A DNA stretch of 64,000 nt from Papaver somniferum (taxonomy: Eukaryota > Streptophyta > Magnoliopsida > Ranunculales > Papaveraceae). This document shows positions 34,801-44,892 of the stretch, piece by piece. Each line of letters begins with the position of its first letter. Position 1 is the first letter of the stretch. Made by a program: the position numbers and the translations under genes. The stretch covers positions 96,970,279 to 97,034,278 of the forward strand of contig NC_039361.1 in NCBI RefSeq assembly GCF_003573695.1, in the 5' to 3' direction. The notes below the pieces were generated by a model. It searched no databases, was not told the origin of the DNA, and worked only from the letters and a program-made list of their open reading frames with translations.

Positions 34801-35476
34801 AAGAGAAAACCATCCCTTCACTTCAAGTCCATGAGAGGGTTGTTACTGAAGTTATGGAAACCTCGATTGTTTCTACTCCGGTAGTAGAAGAAACCGAGCC
34901 ACAAGTAGAGGAGACTGAAGAAACTGCTGCCATGACCGTAGAAGTTGCTCCAGTAATTGAGAACCGTATAGTGGTGCATGAATATCCAAGTGCGGGAGTT
35001 GCTTTTGATCCTCCATTTGATGCATCGTTTCCATATCATGAATTAGTTGGTGGATTCAGCGTTAATATTGGATATGCGGGCTTGTACGAGAAATATGGAG
35101 GAAGTTTGGTCACATCATTGTTACCAGAGACCCTAGACGCTCTTATGCTTTAACAATGCAAGTAATTGTCATCTTGCATGTTGTAAGTGATATATGCGCT
35201 AGGGCCATAAATACTGTGACTCCAGATGTACTCTTTGATTGGGAGTTCAACTTGGAGAATTCTGAAAGATCTGGCTTCAACATGAAGTGGCTTCGTAATA
35301 AAATAGATGCAAATCAAGAACTCGTGTGAGAATAACATACCCTTTCCCAATGATGCTGTGATGGAGAAGTAGGAAAAGATTGCTAAAATGACTGAGGCGC
35401 TGAACCTGGAGAAGGCGGCTTTGCAAATTTTGAAGGATGCAGAGAAGCAAAAGTCTTTCTTTGATCTCTTTTCATA
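31823..35476 (+). pseudogene. Plant mobile domain (PMD) gene, copy CD, antisense with introns
   Basis: It starts at ATG 31823 (MSDSQENDASRDNT, then TGA). Coding follows with frameshifts near 31890, 32228 and 33030 and a stop at 32580. The PMD core includes IVALLARWCIPTHTFI, WGEFTISLKDVVALLHLPI, AHWLTHWWPRDIPLD and AAFLCLWLFRDVF, then FMKIECYANTMFLQALMWE and FSVEEYNIDRAARWMGMDQC. Introns with GT/AG ends: 33466-33540, 33673-33756, 33844-33915 and 34075-34730. The last clear exon (34731-35152) is rich in Glu and Val and ends in TAA; a C-terminal coiled-coil-like piece (KIAKMTEALNLEKAALQIL) follows to a stop at 35476, perhaps after a further intron. PMD proteins are nuclear. The gene is antisense to gag-pol, so its introns are not spliced from the element's own RNA. 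Confidence 0.82.
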
Positions 35477-35758
35477 ATCTCTTGAACTTATGAACTTCTG
35501 AGAGATGTGAGGTTTTATTTTGGTTTTGATATTGATTGGTTTTGGATTGGTAGATGATTGAGGATTTTCTTTTGGATTTGATAGAGATTTTCTTTAAGTA
35601 AAATGAATTGAATATTGATAAATTGCTGAATTCAAATACTGAATTCAAGTATTGCAAACGTTTTGGAGAAATTGAAATACAGTTAAAGAAAATCCTAAGT
35701 GCCAAATCCCATGCGTCATGAATGCTCAAACGCCCAATACCTCAAATGCCCAATAATT
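35477..35758. other. A/T-rich gap, no gene
   Basis: These bases lie between the end of the PMD gene and the integrase tail on the other strand. They are A/T-rich with a local repeat (ctgaattcaaatactgaattcaagtattg, 35630-35655). Convergent 3' ends are expected here. Confidence 0.5.
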
Positions 35759-35990
35759 TCAGGCATCAAATGCCTTAAGCCAATTACCGTGGATCACTGG
35801 CAGGGTCCTGCCATCTGTGTTGATCAATTTGTAGTAGCCTCCAGTTATGGATCTTGCAACCATGAAAGGTCCTTCCCAATTGGAGCTCCTTGCAGAATGG
35901 AGATCACGCTTAGTTGCCTTAAGAACTAAATCTCCTTCTTTGAATTTGTTAGGCTTGGTCGTCCGCACCTTGAATATCTTCTGATGATTC
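35759..35990 (-). pseudogene. Gypsy integrase C-terminal fragment
   Basis: The minus strand reads KIFKVRTTKPNKFKEGDLVLKA, then SSNWEGPFMVARSITGGYYKL and TLPVIHGNWLKAF before a stop. This is the usual gypsy integrase tail (FKxGDLVL … WEGPFxV … YxL … NxxxLKxF), which contacts DNA or chromatin. The catalytic core is missing. It marks the 3' end of pol on the minus strand. Confidence 0.85.
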
Positions 35991-35998
35991 GGAATTCC

Positions 35999-36397
35999 TC
36001 ATGTGATGGAATTCCATGGTTGCAGCACATATGGACACTCGTGCAGAGGGGAGTATCCAGCGTACTGTCTGACATGCTTAGCCATGTCTTCAACAATAAA
36101 TATTTTGAGAGAATGCTCAGTTTGAAGAAACTCTGTATTCAACCATTTGGTATAATATTGTCGTGCTGAAGCTATCCACTCGTAGCTCTTTGCGACGGCT
36201 AAGTTGTTAATGGGAAGAAGTCCTCGAACCAGAGCAACATAATTAAACATTGGTAGTATAGGCGCATGAAGAGGAATCAGACTTGCCTGAGTACGGAACC
36301 TTTTGATGAAAGAGTGTGCACTTTCTCCAGGTTTCTGTGTTAATTCCACCAAGGCTTTAACTTCCCCCAGATGCTCGAATGATGGAGTATCTTCCAT
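35999..36397 (-). pseudogene. Scrambled gypsy gag/integrase remnant
   Basis: An open minus-strand stretch of about 130 codons starts with gag-like sequence (EVKALVELTQKPGESAHSFI, then KRFRTQASLIPL). It ends with sequence that could come from the integrase zinc-binding region (IVEDMAKHVRQYAGYSPLHE, then CPYVLQPWNSIT). The join suggests an internal deletion that fused gag-like and integrase pieces and removed reverse transcriptase. Assignment of the second half is tentative. Confidence 0.45.
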
Positions 36398-36400
36398 TTC

Positions 36401-36739
36401 TCATGAGTCGGAGCTTTCTTCAATCGAAGGCATTAGAGTCACTTTTCCGGTGTGAATCCAAGGTCGTCCAAGAATCATGTCATATACGGGATCTTCCCGG
36501 ATTATATAAAACTTGGCCTCAGTGCAGACCGAATTTTCTCTGACCTTGAGAGTGATGCGGCCGTATGCATCTCTGAGTGTCCCTTCGTGATCTCTGATTG
36601 ACATGGGAGCATGTGTAGCTTCTTGTCGAGTAATGCCAGCGACCCTGGGAGTTTTCAAAGGAATGATTTTGATGGCAGTGCTAACATCAACAAATGTTCT
36701 CTTGAATTCGTTTCCTTTAATATGTGCTGTGGTGAGCAG
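36401..36739 (-). pseudogene. Gypsy aspartic protease remnant
   Basis: The minus strand reads TFVDVSTAIKIIPL, which matches the FVDTGSAxNIxPL active-site region with DTG changed to DVS. Later come YGRITLKVRE, TEAKFYIIRED and YDMILGRPWIHTG, the closing part of gypsy proteases. It directly follows the gag stop. The lost DTG triad predicts no activity. Confidence 0.8.
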
Positions 36740-36742
36740 TCC

Positions 36743-38290
36743 TTAGTCATACATTTCCCTGTCAGTGGCAGGAGGTTCAGGAGGTACTTCTGGAATCGGT
36801 GGACGTTTCCCAGACACTATGTGGTTCAAAGCCATGAACATGTCTCCCCTCTGCGCCTTCGACAGATAGAGCAATTTGCATACATGTTCGATCAACGACT
36901 GAACTGCTTCTTTGATTGGTTGTTCAGAGATGGAGAAAGTCCTGATTGGGAAAGGATCTCTGTGTACTCCTTCAGTCCCCAAATTAAGCTCTCCCGATTG
37001 AACCTTTTTTTTGAATATGCACTTTAAGACTCTGCAGTCACTTGTGGGATGATTGATGAACCTGTGGAAGCGGCAGTAACGAGGACTTTCCATGTCTTCT
37101 TCAGTTGGTTCTTTCTTAACATATGTCAATTTGATAGCACCATCTTGGATCCAAGAATCCAGGAGTTTGATCACCTCTTCAATGGAAAGGGGAAAGTCAG
37201 GTGCGTCTTGATCAGGAGCCACTGTGCGCTGGTCAGGGGCTTGTGCATCTTGCTTATCCCTCCTTTGTGCTTTTGGAGGAGCTGAGGTATGCTTGTGCGG
37301 TGGTTCGGCTTTTCGTTTGCTCCCTTCCGTGACAGGGTTTGTGGAAGGCTGGAGGTTGTACTGATTGTTGATCATACGTCTGCTAACTCGAGCGTCTCGT
37401 GGTTCTTCAGCCTTCGTAGCTTTTATTCTTTCCAGTGAAGCGGGTGCAGTATTTTGCGATCTCTTCGCCGCTTCATGAAGCTCTGAGAAGGTATGGAAAC
37501 GAAGATTTTCTAACAAAGCTCTGTAGACCGGGATCATGCCCTTGATACACAAGTCTACAAGTTGTTGCTCCGTGACGTTTGGATCATGACAGTCCAGGGC
37601 CTGGACTATGAATCTTTTCACGTAGTCATTGGGATGTTCATTGTTCCTCTGAAAAATTCTTCCAAGATCAGAGAGAGTAACTTGCTCTGACACAAAGAAG
37701 TACTTTCTGTAGGAAATATTAATCACTTCTCCCCAATTGTTGATAGTTCCTGGTGCGATGTTGTTGTACCAGGTGTACTCCCTGCATTTAAAGGATTTTG
37801 AAAATTCTTTGAGGCAAACAACATGGTTATGCTCATGTTCTCCCAAGGCTTCCAGGAACCGAGAAACATCCTCCTGAGTATTGGATGTTCCGTCATATAA
37901 AGTGAAGGTTGGAGAGGTATAACCTTTTGGAAGAGGAATCCTTTGCGTATCAGCAGGGTATGGAGGTTGGTGACGATGGATATGTGACGCTTTGTATTTT
38001 CCATGGTTCTCCAAGAGGCGTTCCAAATCTTCCCGAGTAATGAAATTTGATGATTTCTTTGCTGATGGATCGTCTGCAGCTTTGCGGACTTTGCTGTCAT
38101 CCACTGTACGAATTGGAACTAATTCAGGATCAGCATCTGAGGATGTTTCCCTTTCTTTTTCTTTTCCTTGAGTCTTCTCTGACATCTTGTCAATGAGAGT
38201 CTTGAGATAATTGAATAGCTCCTTCTGTGTTGCAGCCATGTCAGTTTGATTCTTTGCAAAAGTCTCTTGCACCTTGATGAGATCAGCCAT
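36743..38290 (-). CDS. Gypsy gag protein (Tat-like), 515 codons
   Basis: This is one open minus-strand frame from an ATG at 38290. The N-terminus is a polar helix (MADLIKVQETFAKNQ). The retrotransposon gag domain spans about residues 120-300 (FTLYDGTSNTQEDVSRFLEA, TWYNNIAPGTINNW, FQRNNEHPNDYVKRF, LCIKGMIPVYRALLENL). A charged linker follows. Near residue 420 a histidine-rich zinc motif CRFHRFINHPTSDC precedes VLKCIFKKKVQSGEL, as in Tat-lineage gag. It would form the capsid that packages element RNA. An ATG at 38486 (MVGLRSGLVTGSN) in another frame probably marks the original start, so the first ~60 residues were lost to a frameshift. This is the best-preserved gypsy frame here. Confidence 0.85.
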   Translation of the reverse strand: MADLIKVQETFAKNQTDMAATQKELFNYLKTLIDKMSEKTQGKEKERETSSDADPELVPIRTVDDSKVRKAADDPSAKKSSNFITREDLERLLENHGKYKASHIHRHQPPYPADTQRIPLPKGYTSPTFTLYDGTSNTQEDVSRFLEALGEHEHNHVVCLKEFSKSFKCREYTWYNNIAPGTINNWGEVINISYRKYFFVSEQVTLSDLGRIFQRNNEHPNDYVKRFIVQALDCHDPNVTEQQLVDLCIKGMIPVYRALLENLRFHTFSELHEAAKRSQNTAPASLERIKATKAEEPRDARVSRRMINNQYNLQPSTNPVTEGSKRKAEPPHKHTSAPPKAQRRDKQDAQAPDQRTVAPDQDAPDFPLSIEEVIKLLDSWIQDGAIKLTYVKKEPTEEDMESPRYCRFHRFINHPTSDCRVLKCIFKKKVQSGELNLGTEGVHRDPFPIRTFSISEQPIKEAVQSLIEHVCKLLYLSKAQRGDMFMALNHIVSGKRPPIPEVPPEPPATDREMYD

Positions 38291-38486
38291 GGTAGGTGGT
38301 GGATTCCCCTGACTTACTCAGGGTGTCGGATGAACAGGGGGTGACCTTCCATGTTAGCGTGAGGAGGAATAACATCACCGTCAGTGTTAGAGGCCGGAAT
38401 GGTATCCGGGATATCCTCATATTGTTGCTAGTGCTAGCGTCGTTTGTGTTGGAACCTGTAACTAACCCAGACCTAAGACCAACCAT
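38291..38486 (-). pseudogene. Gag N-terminal extension, frameshifted
   Basis: A short minus-strand frame from ATG 38486 reads MVGLRSGLVTGSNTNDASTS and then runs out of frame with the main gag. Its position directly after the 5' LTR and primer site suggests that it was the original start of gag. Confidence 0.5.
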
Positions 38487-38520
38487 CTTTGTGAATACTG
38501 AGATTGCAACCGAGAGAATG

Positions 38521-38539
38521 ATCTCCCACTGTGGTCTCC
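38521..38539 (-). other. Element CD primer-binding site (probable)
   Basis: Read on the minus strand just inside the right LTR: TGGAGACCACAGTGGGAGA. It resembles the TGGCGACC-type primer sites of Tat/Ogre-like elements with one early mismatch. The matching tRNA is not named because I cannot check it. Confidence 0.5.
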
Positions 38540-38543
38540 AATC

Positions 38544-41539
38544 TGTAGATGGGGAAAACGATTTGCTGGTTTTTACGGAATCGAGGAGATGATCGTGCGG
38601 AGGAGACTCCTTGAACCGAGCAAATGCTCAACCTCACACAGATACACTGCAAAGGTAGTGCTTTAAGTTCGAGAGATCAATCTGTAGAACTCCGGCCTAA
38701 ACCAAGACAATGGCCGTTCCAGAGTCAATTCGGCCACAAGAGAGGATTGGTCGATCTGTAGGAGGAAAGCTGAGAAATGTGTGAGATCAATGATGATCGA
38801 GATTGTAGGTGTGTTGTGTATTCTGCATAAAAAAGTTCTGAATGATTGAATTTACTCAGTTGAGAGTGATTGCTCAGACGATGAGTTCGTGTAGACGAAA
38901 TATTGTATGTATGAACTTGTCGAGAAATTATTGTCTGTTTCAATCATGATTCAGAGGCCTTTTATATTGCTGAATTAAAAACACAATGATCCCATGAAGT
39001 GTGACAGTTGCTGGAGTCAAAGAGTGGAGAAGAGGAAAATCGTATTGAAACCAGTTTCTCATCGTGCGGAGACTTGGTTAACTTTCCACCCATTACTTTG
39101 CTAACTCCTCCAACTGACTGTACGACTTGCTCACATTCTCATCGTGTGTATGAACACACGTGCCGTAGACCTCCAGACCAAAACTCTAGTTAATATCCCC
39201 CCATGTGACACGATTGATATCTCATGAATGTGGAGTCTGCAATACAGACGTGTATTTAGTTATTCAGTTGCTGAATTTATGGGAATATGAGTCCTTGTAT
39301 TGCTGAGTTGAACATAATTTGCAAATGTTCTGAGTCTCATGAATCGAACATGTCTGCTAAGACAAAAAATATCATTGTCGAATAAATATGGATAACCTGA
39401 GCAAACTGTGCTGCTGAATCGTTGAATATTTATAATTGAACCAATATTCTTTAGTCTGAGCAAATATTGCTCATCTGATGAATTATTGAATAGTGATAGT
39501 TGAACCAACATTCTTCAGCTGAACAAATATTGTCCATTTGAGCGAATGTTGCTCATTTGATCAATTGTTGAATATTAATAATTGAACCAATATTCTTTGG
39601 TGTGAGCAGATGTTTCTCATTTGAACAAATGTTGCTCGTCTGAGCAGACGTTGACTTAAGATGCTGGCATCTGAGCCGAGCATAATTATTAAAATGTTGA
39701 CCACAGGATCAACGTAAAATTGTTAATGTTTGAATCTGGTCAGAATTATGTTTTTTGCAGAGCTCTGGATTCGAAACCCTAATTTTGATCAATTGATGAT
39801 TCATGATTAATTGATGATTTATTGAAAACCATTCATGATATGAAGGAGGGACCGGCTACATGGGATGATGAATCGACCGTGTAGCTCCCAGATGCTCAAG
39901 TGAGAAAAAATACCGAAGTCTCTTGAAGACCAGTTAGTGAAAAAATGATTAAATGCTGGTTTAATCATTTATTAAAATAGTGCTCGTGTGAGCGTCAGGT
40001 AGTAAAACATGATTATGGATAGATGAGGACCGACCAAGGGGGCATAAGACCGGCCCTTGGTGATAATGGGACCAGCTGATGGTCGTTTTAGCAAACTCCA
40101 AGTTGTTTGGGAAGAGTTTTGACCAAATATGAGCAATTGAGCAAATTAGGTCAAAATTGTTAAAACACGTGGGACCGGCTCTTTGCAAGCCTCATGGACA
40201 GCCTTGGTTGGTCAAGGAGACATGCTTGTGTCACCATACTTTCCGTGTCTCAGTCCTGAGAATTTTGATATTTTCTGATGCGCGTTTGAGCAACATTTTG
40301 AGAAAATATGAAGGATTCATGGTTTTGCTGAAACTGGGGAATCTTCATGAGATGATGAAAAAATAATTAATAAAATAGGGAATTGCAAGGTGTGGGACCG
40401 GCCACGGTTAGGGCCTGACCGGCCAGCTAACAAGCTCGGTCCCGCAGCACCTTTCCCGATTTTATGTATTTTCCCTGATGTAAGGGAAATATCATGAAAC
40501 TAAGGAATTTCATGAAGTTAAGGAATTTCCATGAGATTATGGAAATAATAAGGAGTCATGAGGTGTGGGACCGGCCACGGCTAGGGCATGGCCGGCCGGC
40601 TAGTGAGCCGGGTCCCACGATATCTTTCTTAATTTATTATTATTTCTTTGATACAAGGAAAGACCATGAGACCGGGGAGTTCCCTTGAGACGAAGGAGAT
40701 TTTCTCAAATGAAGGGATTTTCATGAGATCAGGGAAAATAATAAAAATATGATAAAATATAAAATTGGGCGTGGAACTGGCTACGACACGACCGGCCGGA
40801 CGGTGGGCCCATTCCCTAGCGCCTTAATTAATATTTTATTATTTATTATTTTCATCCTATTTTGCATAGGTTCATCGTTCCTTCGTGTTTTGGAATGCTC
40901 GTTTGTGCATTCAAGTGCTCGTTTGTGCATTATTGCTGAGTACACTTGCACTATCTTGGTCGGGGCTTACTCGAGAGCTGCTCAGATGCCCGTAACTTGA
41001 ATATTTATCACTAACCCATGGAATTCTGCTGGGAAGAACCACAAATTGAAGTGATGAAATATTACGAAGAATCATAGAATATTGTTGAATATTCAGTTAA
41101 CGATTATGGATAATTAACTGATGGCTCTATACTAGCAGGCATGCTGTCTAGGAGCATTAATTTCTGAGAATTGAGATATGAGCTTGTTGAAACGTCATAT
41201 CTCTCATATATAGTAAGGGAAAACGTTGTTGCATCCTGAAGACGTTGTTGCTCTATACTAGCAGGCATGCTGTCTAGGAGCCGTCCAATCTTTCGATTCT
41301 ATATAGAAATAATTTACTGATATTGCTCAGTATTCATGAGATGTGCCGTTGCCTCAGCTGAGAGATTACACATCTACATATACTTTGAGAGACAGCCTTC
41401 TCAGTCAGAGATTTTATGGCATGAGCTTTCATGGTTCAATGAGATACATGAGCCTTAATACTCATCTGATTTCCGGATCAGGAGCATGTATAATTATGGT
41501 TTTACGATTTTAACCCTTGTCGAAAATCCACCATCTACA
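38544..41539 (-). mobile_element. Element CD right (5') LTR
   Basis: This 2996-base LTR starts TGTAGATGG, ends CCATCTACA and is closely similar to 27521-30500 throughout. Three GGGACCGG hairpin cores lie near 40394, 40564 and 40770. No gene seen. Confidence 0.92.
40394..40830. repeat. GC-rich hairpin array in CD right LTR
   Basis: Three cores, matching the three in the left LTR of the same element. One is long and regular (GGGACCGGCCACGG … CATGGCCGGCCGGC near 40566-40602). Confidence 0.8.
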
Positions 41540-41544
41540 TTAGG

Positions 41545-42616
41545 TTTGTGTAGCCATACCCAAACTTGTACATTTGTTGGTTCAACAATAGTTAACCAAA
41601 TGGTTAGCTATATGAGAAATTTCATATCAACCATATTCTTCTTCACCATAACTAGTTCAAATGACTCAAATGAATTAGTTAGAGAGTTGTTCAATTGCAT
41701 ACATAACTACACAAGATACAATCGAAGCAAAAACGATTTGATTCACTCGAATCGGTTCATGAACTTTATAGCCACGATTTGCAAAAGCATTCTTTAGTTT
41801 ATACAAACATGAGTTCAAGAACAATCGTTTTTAGATATAACCAACTCAATTTCGCGGACTGGGTTCGCGGACTTAAGTTCCCGGAAGGAGTTCACAAACT
41901 CCAGCAGATTTTCTCGGGTCAAGAACTTCCGCCAGTTCGCGGACTGGGTTCACGGACTGAGTTCGCGGACTTAGCTCACGCCACTATTCCAGTTCTCTTG
42001 ATCAACAAAGTTCGCAAACTTTGGTTCAAGGAATAATGACTTATACATATTTGTGTTTCCACAACAATGCTTATATCCACCAATGGTTATGTAATCTAAA
42101 CTCTCATTTCAATCATTGAAACATTCTCAGAGGACGTTATATAGTTGTTATTCACGAACCATTTTTCGTCGGAGTAATTTTCAAAGTGATTGAAACATAA
42201 CATGACTTTCGTCACTAGGTAAAGATGAACTTGGCTAAAGCGAAATCTTACCAACACATATTTCGAGAAATAGATAGGCGAGATAAACTCGGCTCGAAAC
42301 ACCAAATGTGTATAATCAAAGTCTATATAGCAAAACGACTTTTGTCTCATGATAGGAGATAAAAAGACTTTTGAGTGATAGATAAGTTCAAGTCTCCACA
42401 TACCTTTTAGTCGATGAAGTTCCACCAGTTACTTGAGTAGTTCTTCGTCTTGTATGATGATTTCCATGGAGTTCTTGAGCTCAACTACACTTTCTGTCCT
42501 AGTCCTAGACCTTAGCTATAGTAGACTAGAAATCAAAACTTATAGTTTTGATCACTTACATTGAAAAACATGCTTGAGATAGCAACGCATGCAAGTTCGA
42601 CCGAGCAATGCTAACA
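41545..42616 (-). mobile_element. Element E LTR1, right part
   Basis: This continues LTR1 after element CD and matches 47801-48825 and 60083-61112. It ends AATGCTAACA directly before a minus-strand polypurine tract. It holds a TTCGCGGACT minisatellite (41855-41970) with five units. Confidence 0.9.
41855..41970. repeat. TTCGCGGACT minisatellite in E LTR1
   Basis: Five units of GTTCGCGGACT(G/T) are spread over two clusters around an aacttccgcc spacer. LTR2 (48114-48200) has two units and LTR3 (60393-60490) three. Confidence 0.75.
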
Positions 42617-44212
42617 ATCTCCCCCTTTGTATATTTTAGTGACAAAACTATCAACACATATGGAATACAAAAATAAATGAATTAAATTTTGTAGCTCCTA
42701 CTCCACATGTCTAATCTTCAACATTACTCGAAATCTTTGTCACTTCCAAGTACTACAATGATCCCAAAGGTTGTAAGTTCAGCATCATCGTTTTTGAAAA
42801 TCCGTAGCTATAATAATGAGAAAACAAGAGTTCTCAATCATTGTTATACAGTGTCATAGTATCATTACACAACGTCAAAGTTCAATTGTATCACAACTTC
42901 AACAAGAACACTATGGTGATATGTATCACTCCCCCTTAGTCAATACTCCATATCACATGGAAACCACTCCCTCTTACATAATGATCAGAAAACCATATGT
43001 ATTTGTAGTGTGAACTACATATTAATTCTCCCCCTTTTTGTCAATAAAATTGGCAAAGGTACAAGAACGGGATCCTAATGAAATTTCCGAAAGAGATGTT
43101 TCATGACCAAAAGTAAGCATATATCATCTTGTTTAGATGCAATCATAAAGCCGAAGCTAAATGCATTCATCAAGGAGTTTAAAGATACAAGATAACCCCT
43201 ATAATATTCCACAGCCGCACTCCCCATAAAGATTTGGCAATTAAGCACAAGTTTAATTAAGAACTCTCCCCCATGAAATGTCATTCCCGAAAGAACAACA
43301 AGAGCGACCTTAATTTCGAAAGAAAAGAATGATTTCTTTGGACATAAAAAATCACATACAAGTATGAATTTGAATCCAAAATACTCAATTAAATTAACCA
43401 CAAGAGAACCCAAGATTAATTTAATCTGAAATGCTCAACATAAGTGAACTTACGGAGCCTCAAAAAATACTCAATTAGATTAATCACAAGAGAACCCATA
43501 ATTAATCTAATGGGAATACACAACCAAACTAATCACAAAAGTAATCAATTTAATTGGCCATGCTCGACATAAGAAAACTTACGGAGCGACAAATAAATAA
43601 CCAAACAAGATGATTAATTTAGTTGAAAATGCTCTACATAAAGTACCTCACGGAGCAATAACTAAGCTAATCATAAGAAAATAATCAACTCAGTCGATAA
43701 TGCTCAACATAAGACACCTTATGGAACAACACAGTATATACACAAAAATTGTGGATCGGAGATCTACCTAATACCGTGGAATAAGCAAGGACTCATTCTA
43801 TTTTCCATCACTATTTGCAATGACATATAAAAGACATAATCCTTGTAAACAAAATTTTTTAACCTATCTTTCATCAACAATTGACATAATAGGCTTAACT
43901 TTTGTAAAACATGAAGATGAATTCGTTTATCAATACATGCATATCGACTTAGGAAAGACTTTACTTTTGACAAGGTATGGGACAATCACAGTTCACTGAC
44001 GCAAACACGCATATCTCATAACAAATTGCAATATATAAAACCATAAAGATTAATACTGCAAAAATCATCTTCTAAACAGTTTTAGAATTTTTAACCAATA
44101 AATCTAAAAACATGAAGATGAATTCGTTGGACATAGCTATGTGTAATCACAATAATGGCTATTCCAAACTCTGGTTATTCTTCTAAATAAAACAAGAAAA
44201 ATAGAAGATTTA
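42617..44212 (-). other. Element E internal 1, 3' untranslated part
   Basis: The polypurine tract (minus AAAGGGGGAGAT) lies at 42617-42630. I find no convincing gene. A 112-codon frame at 43075-43413 recurs in internal 2 only because the DNA is duplicated, and it lacks an ATG start here. The region 43430-43730 has four spaced repeats of a TGCTCAACATAAG…CTTACGGAGC word. Confidence 0.6.
43430..43730. repeat. Spaced TGCTCaACATAAG…ACGGAGC repeats, internal 1
   Basis: Copies start near 43431, 43561, 43628 and 43699. The sequence between them repeats words like AAGATGATTAATTTAGTTG. The block is also present in internal 2 (49640-49940). Confidence 0.7.
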
Positions 44213-44575
44213 CTAGGCACTAAGACCTTTGAAAAATTCTTTATCGTCCCCGAACTCCTTTTCGTCAACAACCATTGGGACATAAGGCTCATTAAGGTAG
44301 GAGTTTATATCAATAAACCTTCTTGGCTGATGTCGAACCAGGGCCTTCTGAATCTCATGAGTCTTATACACAAAAGCCTTTATTTGTTGAATCTCCTTTC
44401 GCATCTCCTTCATCACTTCAAGAACATCAGAAAACTTCTGAGAGTAAGGAATGGCTCTTGGCTTCCTCACATTCCTCTTTTTTCTTTTCAATGTCGGAGC
44501 TAACGGAGATTTATATTTTTCCTTCATGATTGATGGGTTGACAATCATGTTAACATCCTTTCCATCAGAAGACAT
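44213..44575 (-). CDS. Element E small ORF X, copy 1 (unknown function)
   Basis: I do not recognise this protein. ATG 44575 gives 120 residues. The N-terminal third is basic, with a nuclear-signal-like cluster (LKRKKRNVRKPRA). A helix of heptad type follows (FSDVLEVMKEMRKEIQQIKAF), then IDINSYLNEPYVPM and an acidic end (VVDEKEFGDDKEFFKGL). It lies downstream of gag in the place where copia elements have pol. The copy in internal 2 is nearly the same, with one stop. It could be a leftover of a longer gag-pol or an accessory protein of this non-autonomous family. No catalytic motif is visible. Confidence 0.5.
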   Translation of the reverse strand: MSSDGKDVNMIVNPSIMKEKYKSPLAPTLKRKKRNVRKPRAIPYSQKFSDVLEVMKEMRKEIQQIKAFVYKTHEIQKALVRHQPRRFIDINSYLNEPYVPMVVDEKEFGDDKEFFKGLSA

Positions 44576-44892
44576 GGTACTTAGAGCATCTATAGGCGTA
44601 TGGATTTGTGAGAGGAAATCACAATCTCAACAAGTAGTCTTGAGATAAAAAGAAGTTTCAAGGAAGGAAAAAGGAATGTAGGGTTTCGAAACCTTTAAAC
44701 AGGTTCGTACACGTCCAATTCTTAACCCTATAAAGAGTAGAATTGACGATAATAACCCTCCTTTGTTGATAGACAAGGAATTCTAAAAACAAAACTAAGA
44801 AAAGAAAAAAAAACTTTTCCTAAATCCTGAGAGGTACAAAGTCTTGTCTATTTTTATCAGGCACATGAGACAAAATTTTCAATTCAACACAA
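44576..44892. other. Non-coding spacer between ORF X and gag, internal 1
   Basis: A/T-rich sequence without a convincing frame. It is kept in internal 2 at 50789-51060 apart from a deletion of about 70 bases. Confidence 0.5.

Larger units (their letters stand above)
27521..41539 (-). mobile_element. Element CD: 14.0 kb Ty3/gypsy with antisense PMD gene
   Basis: LTRs lie at 27521-30500 and 38544-41539. They begin TGTAGATGG and end CCATCTACA, a 9-base perfect terminal inverted repeat. TSD ttagg flanks it (27516-27520, 41540-41544); removing it restores …tttaggtttgtgt… as in the other E LTRs (near 60078). A primer-site-like sequence beside the right LTR, a purine tract beside the left LTR and minus-strand gag set the orientation. 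Interior from right to left: gag, protease remnant, scrambled gag/integrase piece, integrase C-terminus, then the PMD gene on the opposite strand. Reverse transcriptase and RNase H are absent, so this copy cannot move alone. Confidence 0.93.

Noticed and set aside
36611..37285. Plus-strand frames opposite gypsy gag and protease
   Set aside because: They are shadows of the minus-strand gag, which has clear domain motifs.
43075..43413. 112-codon minus-strand frame, also present at 49284-49622
   Set aside because: Both copies exist because the element interior is duplicated. The upstream one begins with TTG, not ATG, and the hydrophobic translation has no known motif.
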